A stretch of 51,180 bases of DNA from Tetrahymena elliotti 4EA (taxonomy: Eukaryota; Ciliophora; Oligohymenophorea; Hymenostomatida; Tetrahymenidae), in assembly GCA_000231825.2 (NCBI GenBank), contig JH720326.1, forward strand, positions 546,133 to 597,312, written 5' to 3'. The notes beneath the pieces are model-generated. The model saw nothing but the letters and a program-made list of their open reading frames with translations, did no database searches and was not told the DNA's origin. Numbering within the stretch: the first letter of the stretch is position 1; each line of letters opens with the position of its first letter. Positions 11,801-23,336 of this stretch are shown piece by piece. The position numbers and the translations under genes are program-made.

Positions 11801-13437
11801 TCCATCTAAATTAATAAATATGGTATAATTTTATATCCTATAAAAGTAAATAATAAAATCACTCTTTTTAAACTGTTCTGGCAATTAAAACTTAAAGAAT
11901 TAACTTTTTTAATTTTCATAAGTTAAAACAGTGTCAAAAATTTTCTAAGATTATAATTTTGCTTCAATTTAATTCCCAAGTAACTAAAATATTTAAACTG
12001 AATTGAAGTAAAAAATCTATAAATCCAAAACATCTTAATAATCACTATCCACTTTCTCCTTTTTAACCATGATTTCACTTAATTTTTCTAAATGAATAAC
12101 TTAACACTAATTATTTTTTTATGAAATTATTAAATAACTGAACTAAAAAATAAATAAATAGCTTACTTTATTTGAGATCTTTATTACCACCTTAGTATTG
12201 TCTAAAGAAGGATTAAATAATTTAAATGCAATTGGATTTTGCTTTTGTTTCAATCTATAGTTAAGTTAAAACAATAATTCATACTGAGAAATAAATAAGT
12301 CCTGATACTTTTCGTAATCAATAATTCCTCTTCCTAAATTGAATTTATTTTTTTTTAACTTAATAACTTGTTTGCTTGTTTGTACTAAAAATTTACCTTT
12401 AATTACAATTCTATTGTATTATTAATGAGAAATACAAATATACCCGCTTTAATCTTTATCTAATAATATAAGGTATTTAGATTTTTTTTAAATGATTATA
12501 TCCTCTAAAGAGAGGCCATTTTCAATTTAATCTTCATAAAATTATTGATTGATGGTATAAATTTCTAAATTTGAGTCCACTTAATAGAAGCAAACTCCAA
12601 ACTCATATTCAACATCTTTGAATAAATTCATATAATATTCTTAGCTATCTAAAATTTATAAATACTTTTCACCAAAATCATAGTCCTTTGTTTTATTTAA
12701 GAAATAAATGGCAGAATCTTTTTCACATTTAAACTATGGCTATTTATGTTCTATTAAATAAAAAGCATATTACTCTAAAATATGCTCAAATTCATCTAAA
12801 ATAATTTTGCATTATCCAATTGAGAAAATATGAGTATAAATTTGAGGTTTTACCCATTAATCAGCACTTTATAAACTTTAAAGATAATTAAAAATCATAT
12901 TCAATGAGCGATGCTTTGAAAAAATAAAAAATTCAATATATTATTCTTTGCAATTCTCTGCTTAAATTTCAAAAACATATTGAAGTGATTCAAACCTAGT
13001 TATCTTAGTGCAACTTTATATTTGATCTTCAAAAAGAAAATCCAAAATATCTTAAGAACTAATCACTAAATATTATTTTTTTTCTTCTGAAAGTTTAAGC
13101 TTTAAGTTCTTAAAAGGCAAGAAGACTTCTATTTTTATTTCCTAATAATCTATAAATTATTATTAAAATTGATAAAACAAACTATTTTTATTTAAATTCA
13201 TTTTACTTTGGATTACTTCTTAATGTTTCTGTAAAAAAAAATAACTTCTTATCTAACAATTTATACTCTCACATTATATAATAATATTAGCAATAGTATT
13301 AGTAGATTATGGCAAAAATTGACAAAAATTATATTTTTTGTACATGTTTTATTTACAAATTTCTTCTTCTTTACTTTATCCATATTCATCTTAGATAAGA
13401 AATACTTTACTTGAGAATTTACAACAGCTCCCTTCAT
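8845..13437 (-). CDS. giant single-pass membrane protein, copy A
   Basis: Six-exon gene of 1,431 aa, function unrecognised. Exons (minus): 13273-13437, 13207-13228 (22-nt micro-exon), 12397-13149, 12167-12333, 11059-12106, 8845-10985. All introns are GT-AG and the phases agree throughout. The N-terminus has KVKKKK then a hydrophobic stretch (NLLILLLILLYN at about 44-55), a signal peptide or anchor. About 1,330 residues of beta-rich-looking ectodomain follow, with segments such as LNLDGKYIYPIKQGYF-type strands and FSFDYWFSNHELSSFKC. One span near the C-terminus (FLILVSLLLLIILLHLILLI) is followed by an 11-residue basic tail. The last intron could instead end 42 nt earlier (31 nt long), adding 14 residues. 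A tandem-paralogue comparison supports every junction. Likely a surface or endomembrane protein. Confidence 0.8.
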
Positions 13438-13800
13438 CTTATGCCATAAAATTGACTTAATTTATCTATGAATGATGAAAATTTATGATATAAGATATCT
13501 TCTCTCCTTATCTCAATAACTCTTTATATTCATTTAAATAGTTATTATTTAAGATGTCTATACTTATTCTGATTTCTAAGCATTAAGTAACTTTTGAAAT
13601 CGATAAAAAATATATGACTATTATTAATAAAAACTAATTATATTTCTCCATATTTGATTTTGGTATAGAATCTAAAAGATAGATGTTCATAATCTTTTAT
13701 AAGTCTAAATTAAATTAAATTACATTTAGCATTAATAAGGTATCCAAATTTAGTATTAAAAGTTGAAATCGAAAGAAAGTATATAATAAATAGAAGAAAA
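13438..13800 (-). promoter_or_regulatory. upstream region shared by copies A and B
   Basis: Immediately 5' of copy A. It aligns with 22609-22990 upstream of copy B over roughly 350 bp: ATGAATGATGAAAATTTA, ATATAAGATATCT, CTGATTTCTAAGCATTAA and AAGGTATCCAAATTTA occur in both (plus-strand spelling). The duplication therefore carried the 5' flank, and probably the promoter, with the gene. No specific factor site can be named. Confidence 0.4.
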
Positions 13801-13919
13801 AATTGAATTTCAAATTTAAAGATTCATACTGTATTTTTGATATGTTATGAATTTATTTTTTAATTCCTTCAAAAATATAAATTATCTATCAGTAAAAAGG
13901 AAAATTAAATTTTAGAAAA

Positions 13920-13995
13920 GTTTTTGATGAGTGAAACATGAAATAAATTAGTATATAAATTATTATTAATTAGAAGAAAGAAGAAATAAAAAAAA
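13920..13995 (+). promoter_or_regulatory. conserved upstream block of LRR unit 4
   Basis: Matches 5105-5188 before unit 3: GTGAAACATGAAATAA, TATATAA, ATTATTAATTAGAAGAAAG and an A-rich leader up to the ATG. Probable shared promoter or 5' UTR. Confidence 0.35.
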
Positions 13996-15279
13996 ATGGG
14001 ATAGATAAAATCTTATATGTAATATTTAATATTATTTCTCAAAAAAAAGAATAATATCAATTACAAATTTAATTTTTAGCTAATAAAATTATTTTATATC
14101 TTAATAGAATTTCAAAATTAACGAACAAGAGATTATACAAAAACTTTGAAGATGTATTTTAATTTATTCATATTGAAAAATATTAAAATAACTTTAATTA
14201 AATAGTTATCTAATTCTCATTTAATTTACCATGAAAATTTAGAACTAGAATTCAGGTAGTTAGATTAAAGATAATATGAATAATAATAGTTTTTAATTAT
14301 CTTAATTTTACAATTATTAATCAGTGAGGGAATCTATGAATAAGGTACTTTGATGCTAAGAGACACAATTAAATAATGCAAAAATCTAAAAGACTTAACT
14401 CTGAATTTAAGGTTGAATTATTTTTGTTTAATTTCAGAAAAAATATTTTAAATTAATTTTTATTTAAAAGCAAACAAAAATTAAATTCTAAAAATATATC
14501 TATAATAATGGATGGAGTACATGGGTGTTCAAATTTAATAAATTTTACTTTAAAATTAAGGTATTATTATTTTTCAAAAAATATTTGAATAAATATTACT
14601 ATCTACTCAATTAAATTTTATTATCAAAATAAAGAAATGTATTCCTAGCTAAATAGGGAGCATAAATAGGATCAAGCTTATCAAATATGAAAAATCTGAA
14701 AGTTTTAAGCTTGGAATTTCCTTTTTAATTTAGCAATAATTCTATTGACAATTAGGATGCTTGTGATATAATTATTGGAATATTATAGTGTTAAAACTTC
14801 ACAAGCTTATTTTTATATTTTGAGTATATTTTTTTAGGTTAAGATAATTCTACTTAAATGCTTAAGTTGCTTCATTAATAATAAGCCACAATAACCAAAT
14901 TTTGGATTAAGGAGTTTCAAATATAACAATAAAGAGGGATGAAAAAGAGCTGAAGTTATTTATTATGTAAGATTCTTGATATTGTTATAGAATTATATAT
15001 TTTTTTATTTAGCTTTATTAATAAAGGATTAATCTATTTACAGAATTTCTCTGCAGTTATAGAAAAGCAATAAAATCTCTCTATCTTAAGATTAATGGAT
15101 TCATTTAGTTAGTACTATTTATTTTTTTTCACTTTTAATAATTTTTTATTTTTTTCATTGAATATTTCATTTAAAAAAATAGTAAATTAGGCATCGAATA
15201 AAGGTTAATTACTCTTGCAAATACAATTTAAGAATGGAAAAATATAACCTTTTTAAAGATATTCTAGTTTTGGTAATGA
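13996..15279 (+). CDS. LRR protein, unit 4 (diverged, shortened C-terminus)
   Basis: LRR paralogue starting MGQIKSY, so the myristoylation site is kept. Exons 1-5 follow the family plan. A deletion near 14712 removed the donor of the intron between the equivalents of exons 6 and 7. The two exons now read through in frame (VLSLEFPFQFSNNSIDNQDA), which makes one fused exon. The next LRR exon (14889 onward) has lost the consensus (QILDQGVSNITIKRDE), although it stays open. The last exon reaches TGA at 15277-15279, shortly after NITFLKIFQFWQ and well short of the usual end. It may be a young functional variant or a gene beginning to decay. Confidence 0.55.
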
Positions 15280-15689
15280 TTAATTTGTGATTTTTTAAAT
15301 GAATAAAATTTGTAAAAAAAGGTGTGGTCCTGATTAGAGACAAAAAAGATTTATAGAAAATGAAGTTAAAAAAATGAAACAGATTGTAGTCTTTAAAATT
15401 AATTACATTTTTTGACTTTTGTAATTGCAAAATGTGAAATTTATTGTTTTTTAATTTATCTCAAAAAACATTGAATTAACTTAATTTTTATTTAAAAAAT
15501 TTTTCAATCAGTTTTATATGTCAAAAAAAAATGGAGCTAACAATTACATAAATATTGAAAAAAATCTAAATTTTATAAAATGAAATTTAAAAAAATTTTA
15601 ACAATTTTGCTTTGTCTTTGATTATTTTTCCCTCCCATTTGTATTGAAAAAAAATAAATCTTGATAAAGTTATTAACATATTTAGAAAA
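15280..15689. other. intergenic: decayed unit-4 tail, then A+T-rich spacer
   Basis: To about 15430 it still resembles the last LRR exon and conserved 3' block (an AAAAAAATGAAAC motif near 15370), now after the stop. The rest shows no gene. Possible left flank of the hAT relic; I could not define a terminal inverted repeat. Confidence 0.5.
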
Positions 15690-17641
15690 TAAAAAAGTAA
15701 TAAAATCGGAATATGAAATTATTGATAGAGATATATTCACAAATTATGTTTGGGATTACTTTAAAATGCTAAAAGGAAAGAAAAATGCTGTTTGGCACAC
15801 TTTGTGATCCTTAATCTGATAAACGGTAAATTGCTTACTGTAAAACTCCACGTAATTATAAGAACATTTAAAAGTGTATCATGACCAAACCTACCTTGAT
15901 GAAAATAAGAAAGTAAAAGAATAAAATAAATTGAATTAATTGAACTAAGAAAAAGAAATTACATTAGAAAAAGAAAATCACACTAAATTGTAAGTTAATA
16001 AAAATTAGTAAGGCCAAATATTAAAGTTTGTGGTAAAAAAAGTCTAAAATTCTGCTATAACCTACAAGATTTGTTGGCATATTATAAGTGATTTATAACC
16101 CTTTTAAATTGTTAACCAATATGGATTTAGGTAGTTAATTAGAATCTTGACTCAACATATAAAATTCCCTCATCAAAATATATTAAGAAATGCATATTTG
16201 AAATTTATGATACAAGTCTCTCATCAATCAAATAAACAATTACTAAGTTGAATCTAATATAAAAATCATTATGTATAATATTTGATTCTTGGACTTTAAT
16301 AAATGGAAAATTCTTTGCCTTTACTCTTTAATATTTTGATTCAAATTGGTAAATTTAAAGCACATTTCTCTCTTTTCCTAAAGTACTCTCAATGAATTAA
16401 AACGTTGTGAAAGATGAACTAAAAAATGTCCTCCTCTCATATAATCTAATTGAAGGTCTATTTGAAGAAAGATTTGAACATGGAATGAGCTAACCTATTT
16501 TTATTTCAAGCGATGCAGATACATCAAATAAGGCTTGTATGAAAGAGTTTAAATAAATGCATATAGTTTGTTTTAATCATCTCCTAAATAATACAATTGT
16601 TGACTCCTTTAAAACAGAAGATTGTTAAAGCATGTTTATAAATAGATTAAAGTAATAACAATGAAGATAAAAATGCCAAGTAAATAATAATAAGAAATAA
16701 TGAATGACTTTAATTCAAAGGAAAAATTAAAATAAATAGAGTAAGAAAATTAACTTAAATTGGAAAATTTATTAAATTAGTAAAATAATAATCTTGAATA
16801 ATAAAATGTTTACTAATTAGTGTATTTTAGAAAAATTAAAACCTTTTAAAAGACTAGATAGAATTCTATCTATCTATCACTCAATAAATTCTTTATTACA
16901 AGCAAAAGAATCAGTCATATCATTATTTACTAAACAAAAGGATTTGTAGGATTTGAAGCTTAAGGATGAAGAATGGGATTTTCTTGAGTCAATTTAAAGC
17001 TTACTTCTTTATTTAAAAAATAAATATCAACCAAGCTGCAAACAAAGTTTACCGAACATTATTAACCAATCATGAAAACTCTTAGGATCAGCTCATACTT
17101 AGATCCAAAATTTAAATCAAATCTAGAATAGAATTATGAAAAAGAATTCTCTCAAGCTCAAACTGATATTATCAATATAAGATTAAAATAGATATAACAA
17201 TAACCAAATATAACTGTTGAAAAAAAATTACCTCCAAACCAAACCTAACATAAGAGGAGCACAATTGATGAAATGGTATCCTATGCACCAAAATAATTAT
17301 CAAAATAAAAAGAAATTAAAAATGAGATAAATTAATATGATAATATAGATTTATCATCATATCTAAAATATCCTTCAACTAAATTTTGGAAAGAAAATAT
17401 TAAAATATTTCCTCATTTAAGTGAGATTTCAAAATAATTTTTAATTATCTCTGCTTCAAGTTCTGAAGCGAAGCTGAGAGAATATTTTCAGATTCAGGCA
17501 ATTTAATTTCAAAAAAAAGAAATAAACTTAAAACAGAACCTATTTAGAAATTAATGTTCTTAAAATAAAATTAAAAATATGATAAATAAGCATGTAGAAA
17601 TTGAAAAAAGATTTAATTCTAATAAGCATGAAATAATTTGA
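15690..17641 (+). pseudogene. hAT-family transposase, degenerate
   Basis: hAT transposase in at least three frames, read with Gln code. A BED-finger-like start (NYVWDYFKMLKGKKNAVW and later HLKVYHDQ) spans about 15730-15890. IISDLQPFQIVNQYGFRQLI near 16080 is the characteristic hAT segment before the catalytic core. From 16284 another frame gives DSWTLINGKFFAFTLQYFDS with the likely first catalytic Asp, SSDADTSNKA near 16505, and CFNHLLNNTI near 16570, the CxxH motif. The C-terminal dimerisation region (SEISKQFLIISASSSEAKLR) is near 17425-17470. TGA ends it at 17639-17641. The frameshifts and an early TGA after VWHTL show it is dead. It lies between LRR unit 4 and membrane-protein copy B. Confidence 0.8.
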
Positions 17642-17855
17642 AAAATAAGTTATATTTTGTTTGCTACATATTTTTCCTTTGAAAAAAATGATAAATTCTT
17701 GATTTTTTAATAAAGTTAATTAAGTTTTTTTTTGAAATTATGTTTAAATATATGCAAAATAAAATAAGTATTTACAATATATAAAGATTTATTTTTGATA
17801 AATTGTTATAAAAATGTTCTTCAATTTTTGAGATCAATATTGACAGATTCTAATT

Positions 17856-20800
17856 TCAATCAAAAAATTATTTTTTCTTTAAATTTTTTAATTTGATGAA
17901 AAAAATCAAATACAATAGCACAATTAAAATGAATAAAGAAATCAATATCTTTAACTTAGTTTCAGCTTTTTCTAATAATTCCTAAATTGATTATTAATCT
18001 TAGTTAATTGATATAATAAATGTTTAACTAAATGGAATCATTGATCTAAGATTACTTGTCTAGATATAAATTCTAAAAAATTTATAACATTGAAATTTAT
18101 ATTAATTCAAAAAATAAGTAGTTATTATTTCATATTTTTCATTATTAATTTTCTTGAATTCTAATACTTCTTCTTTATATATTTGTATGTTTTGGTTTTC
18201 CTCTACTATATTAGAGTCAATCATAAATTCTGACATAATCTAATACCAATTTTATGAGAAAATGAAATAAATTGATTTTATTTGTTAAACATTAACATTT
18301 AAATCTATAGCCAATTCTATTAAGTTTGAATCTATTTAAAATTTAAAAGTGTTATCTATCTAAGTGTAATTCTAGACAGAAGCACTTTCTTCATTAAAAA
18401 GGAAATTTTCTTTAAAAATGTATTTATTTTGTTTTATTAAAATTTTAATATTCTCATCTAAAACCTCTAAAAAGTAAAATTGTTTTTTTTTGTTAATATT
18501 TGTTCCAATTTCTTTTATTGTAAAGTTAATTTCATCTCCAAAAATGAAAATATTTTCTTGTGATTCATTTATCAAGTTATATCTTTTAATTTATTTATCC
18601 TTAATTCGAGAAAGTTGTATTGCTATTTTCTAATTTTTCAGTCTACTAATTAAAAATAGAGGTTTGTGATTTGATAGAAATTTCTAGCTATTTTAGTCCC
18701 AACTTGAAAAATAAAATAATTTTTCAGATAAAACTAGATTAAAATCGAAGGGGATACTCAAATTAAGATTACACAATTCTAAATATTTTAGATTTTTTAG
18801 ATGAAGCATTTAAACTTAATAGTTCTCTCTAAAGTAAAAACTCTCTCCTTATGTTTTATTAAATAAATTTCTTAAAACAAAATCAACTTTATTTGTATCA
18901 TGAGACTTATATTCTAAGTAAATATGAATATCCTTGATATCATTTTCTTATTCTAAAATAATGCAGTTGTTTTCTAAATTTAGTTAAAAGTTGTAAAGTT
19001 CATTGAATTGCATTTTTAATTTTATGATTTTTTCTTCTTCTAATAAAATCAATTTCAAATAATTCTTATTTTATTGTTTTTAGTCTATAAGCAAACACAT
19101 TTGACCTTACCTTTCTANNNNNNNNNNNNNNNNNNNNNNNNNNNNNNNNNNNNNNNNNNNNNNNNNNNNNNNNNNNNNNNNNNNNNNNNNNNNNNNNNNN
19201 NNNNNNNNNNNNNNNNNTTTTTCTTCTTCTAATAAAATCAATTTCAAATAATTCTTATTTTATTGTTTTTAGTCTATAAGCAAACACATTTGACCTTACC
19301 TTTCTAGTATATTATCCTGTAGATCATCTTGTACTTAATTTGTACATATTTAAGGGTATACAAATTAATAATCTACCTAAGTGATAGGGTACTATACATC
19401 ATTAGCTTTGTCATTATTAGACTGATTTTAATTATACCTCTTCATTAATGTGGAACATTCAAAAATGAAAATGTTTGATTCAGATGAATATTCAATCTTA
19501 AAAGCTCTATTTCGATATTTGTTATCAAACAAAAAAAATTATTGAGAAATATTGTGAAATGTATATTCATTTTTATTAACAAATGTAATTTCTTTGAATT
19601 CTTTTAGTTGGAATTACATATTTTTGTTTGTTTAACCTTTAGTTACTTTTAAGTAAAGAAATTAAAATTTTTTATTTCTGATTACTCTATTGATTTTAGT
19701 TAGGACTCCATCAATTATTATTTCTACTTGACTCAAATTTTAATCATATTGTGTGCATTTAAATGAAGATAATTCATGACTTGAAAACCAATAATCTAAA
19801 GAAAATTCTTCATCTGATTCTTGAAGTATTACTATTTAATAGTTGGCCATAATTTTGATTTAAAAATGAATCCATTCAGAAGGCAGTAATTCAAATTTTT
19901 CTTTTATTTATCCCATTTTCAAAATCTGATTTAAAACTTTTATGTGAATTTTGTATTTGATTTCAATTTATTCATTAAAATTTCTAAAAAAAACAATCTT
20001 AAATTTTTTTTTTGGAGAATATTATTAAGAATAAGGTTTACAAATTTTATTATCTATGCTATAACTAATTACATCTGGATCAGTTAATATTTAAATAATT
20101 TTATTTTAAGAATTTTCAAGAAAAATTGACTAAAAGAGGATTTCTGATTCAATAATTTATGTCCGAATTTGATTATCTTATTTTAAAAAATATTAATTTG
20201 ATTGAAAAAGGAAAATCAATATTAATTATTAATTAATTACCCAAATAGTATGTTTTAGATTACTCCTGATCAATAGTTTAATTTTTTAGTAAAACTAGAC
20301 AGATGTCTGTCTTTCTTTGTATTGGTTGGTCAATACCTTTGAAAAAGAATTTTAATTACTTGAGAGCAATTTATTTTTCCAATTAATAGAACTCTAAAAG
20401 TTCTTGCTCATTTTATATTCTAGCATAATATTAAGCAGGATATCTATAATATTCATAATTATATAGATTTAGCCAACAAAAAACAAATAAGAATTCATTA
20501 TCTTATTTATATAAATCTTTTATACTAAAATTAATGGGAAGATTATCTGTCTCATAAATATATTTAAAAAATATTTTTATAAAATTTGTATGAATGAAGA
20601 TTGATAAAAGTCTAATCACTATATCCTCTTCAGCTTATTATTACTCTTTTTCAATAATGAAACTTATCTTGTAAAATTCTATTGCAATATTTTCAATTTT
20701 GTAAGTATAATTAGTTTCTATTTATTATATTATGTAACTTGACATCTAGATATATATAATCTGATATCTTTTTATTAACTGATTGCTGAAAATAATCTTT

Positions 20801-22608
20801 TTTTCCAAAATATAAGTATAAATTTAAATTCTATCATCAAAATGATTCTTTAAAAGCTTCAATTCATTCTTATTATTTTCTTAAAATTATAAAATTAAAG
20901 GTGAATTTTTCCAATATTTCTCTACATTTTCTTTTTCTATGAGACAATAATTGGAATAACCTTGTTTAATTGGATAAACATATTTCCCATCTAAATTAAC
21001 AAATATGTTAAAATGTTACTTCTCAAAAAAGTAAATAATAAAATCACTCTTTTTAAACTGTTCTGGTAATTAAATTTTAAAGAGTTGACTTTTTTAATTT
21101 TTAAAAGTGAAAACTGTATCAAGTAAATGTTGAGAATATATTTATGCTTCAATTTAATTCTCAAATATCTAATAAGAATCGAAGTAAAAAATCTAAAGAT
21201 CAAAAACGTCTTGAAAATCACTATGTACTTCCTCCTTTTTAACCGCGATTTCATCCAATTATTTTAAATGAATAATTTAGCACTAAGTAATTTTTTTAGG
21301 AAATTACTAAATAATTAAATTAGCAAATAAAATAGCTTACTTCATTTGATATCTTTATAACCACCTTTCCACTTCTTTCATACAGATTCAATAAATTAAA
21401 TATAAATGGAGGTTATTTTTACTTCAATCTATAGTTAAGTTAGGTATAGAAATTAAATTAACTAATACGGAAATCATACTAATACTTTTCATAATCAATA
21501 ATTCCTCTTCCTAAATTTAATTTAATTCTAAATTTACTTATGTTTGTACTAATAATTTACCTTTAATTAGAATTCTATTGAATTATTTGTGAGAAATACA
21601 AATATGTCCACTTTAATTTTTCTCTAGTAGCTTAAGATATTTAGTTTTTTTTAAAATAACTATATCCTCTAATGAGAGTTCGTGTTCAATTTAATCATTA
21701 TAAAATTATTGATTGATGACATAAATTTCTAAATTTGAATCCACTAAATAGAAGCAAACTCCATACTCATATTCAATATCTTTGAATAAATTCATATAAT
21801 ATTTTTAGCCATCTAAAACTTATAAATATTTTTGACCAAAATAAGAGCTGGATGTTTAATATAAGAAATAAATCGTAGAATCTTTTTCACATTTAAATTA
21901 TGACTCAATTTAGTAGACTAAATAAAAAGCATTTTACTCTAAAATATGCTCAAATTCGCCTTTAACAATTTTACATTATCCAATTGAGAAAATATGAGTA
22001 TAAAACTGAGGTTTGACCCCAGAATTAACATCTTCAACTCTTACAAGATTATAAAACATCATTTTCATTTAATGATACTTTGAAAAAACCAAAAAATCAA
22101 TTTATTATTCCTTGCAGTTTTCTGTCTATATTTCCAAAATATATTGAAGTGATTCATAACTAGTTATCTTAGCACAACTTTCTGATTCTTCTTCAAAAAA
22201 AAAATCCAAAATATCTGAAGAACTAATCATTATATATTTTTTTTTTTCTTCTGAAAGTTTAAGTTTTAAGTTGATAAAAGGCTTGTAGACTTCTATTTAT
22301 TTTTCCTAAACTATAAATTAATTCAAATTCACAAAAAAAACTTTTTTTATTTAAATTCATTTTACTCTGGAGTAATTTCAGGATTATTTTTTATTGTTTC
22401 TGTGAAAAAAAAAAACTTCTTATCTAACAATTTAAACTCTCACATTATATTATAATCTTAGCAATAGTATTAGTAGATTATGGCAAAAATTGACAAAAAT
22501 TATATTTTTTGTACACATTCTCTTTACAAATTTCTTCTTCTTTACTTTATCCATATTCATCTTAGATAAGAAATACTTTACTTGAGAATTTACTGCAACT
22601 CCCTTCAT
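17856..22608 (-). CDS. giant single-pass membrane protein, copy B (contains scaffold gap)
   Basis: Paralogue of copy A and clearly its closest relative. Exons: 22444-22608, 22366-22399 (34 nt), 21561-22310, 21341-21510, 20241-21282, and a last exon from 20176 to 17856 broken by 100 Ns. If the 89-bp duplication flanking the Ns is collapsed, the last exon stays in frame and the protein is 1,430 aa. The fifth intron must be 64 nt (20177-20240): the nearer acceptor used optionally in A is absent here, and the 64-nt version restores the frame. The N-terminus carries the KVKKKK/hydrophobic segment. The C-terminus ends in a single span and KFKN-like basic tail (IKLKNLKKKQFFD). An in-frame upstream ATG (22632) would add eight residues but is not conserved in A or C. 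Confidence 0.75.
19118..19217. other. 100-N assembly gap with overlapping ends
   Basis: Exactly 100 Ns, the usual code for a gap of unknown size. The 89 bases before it (19029-19117) are identical to the 89 bases after it (19218-19306). The flanks therefore look like the same sequence reached from two contigs. Confidence 0.95.
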
Positions 22609-23336
22609 CTTATGCCATAAAATTAACTTCATTTATCTATGAATGATGAAAATTTAAGATATAAGATATCTACTCCCCTTGTATCAATAACTGTTTATAC
22701 TAGTTTGAATAAGTGTTATTTAAGTCTTCTACATTTATTCTGATTTCTAAGCATTAAATAACTTTTGAAATTGATAAAAAATGCATGGCCATTATTAATA
22801 AAAACTAAATATATTTCTTCATATTTGATTTTTGTATCCAATCTAAAAGACAATATTAATATTGATTAACATATTCTTGATCTTTTATAAATCTAAATTA
22901 AATAGCATTCTGCATTCATAAGGTATCCAAATTTATTATTAAAAGTTGAAATAAAAAGAAAATATCATATAAATAGAATAAAGTATTGTTTACTATTGTG
23001 TCTTGATTTTCTAATTTAAAGATTTATACTTTATTTTTTAATTCCTTAAAATGTATAAATTCAAAATAAACAAAAATAAATATTTTTCTAATTTAAAAAA
23101 AATACATTTATTTTTTTTATTTTTAATAAAAATAAATCAATAAAAAATGAGCAAGATAAAATAGAAATAAAGTAAAGAAAATATATTATCTACTATAAAG
23201 CAATAGGATATTAGAAATAAAATAAAAATTGTTCAAATTTTTAACTTTAAAAAAAATTAAAAATCCATTTTTTAAAATGATTAAATGTTTAATGGAATTA
23301 TTTACTACACATTTTTTACAATATTAATTTTATTTT
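22609..23336. other. intergenic between copies B and C
   Basis: The first ~380 bp match the upstream flank of copy A, so this is the probable copy B promoter region. The remainder (about 23000-23336) is very A+T-rich, includes the 3' flank of copy C and shows no gene. Confidence 0.5.

Noticed and set aside
13207..13228. Reading copy A without the second intron (in frame by chance)
   Set aside because: A stays open either way, but B and C go out of frame without the intron, so the spliced form fits all three.
20991..21254. 87-aa basic minus-strand frame
   Set aside because: Frame shadow of exon 5 of copy B. The conserved paralogous frame is the other one.
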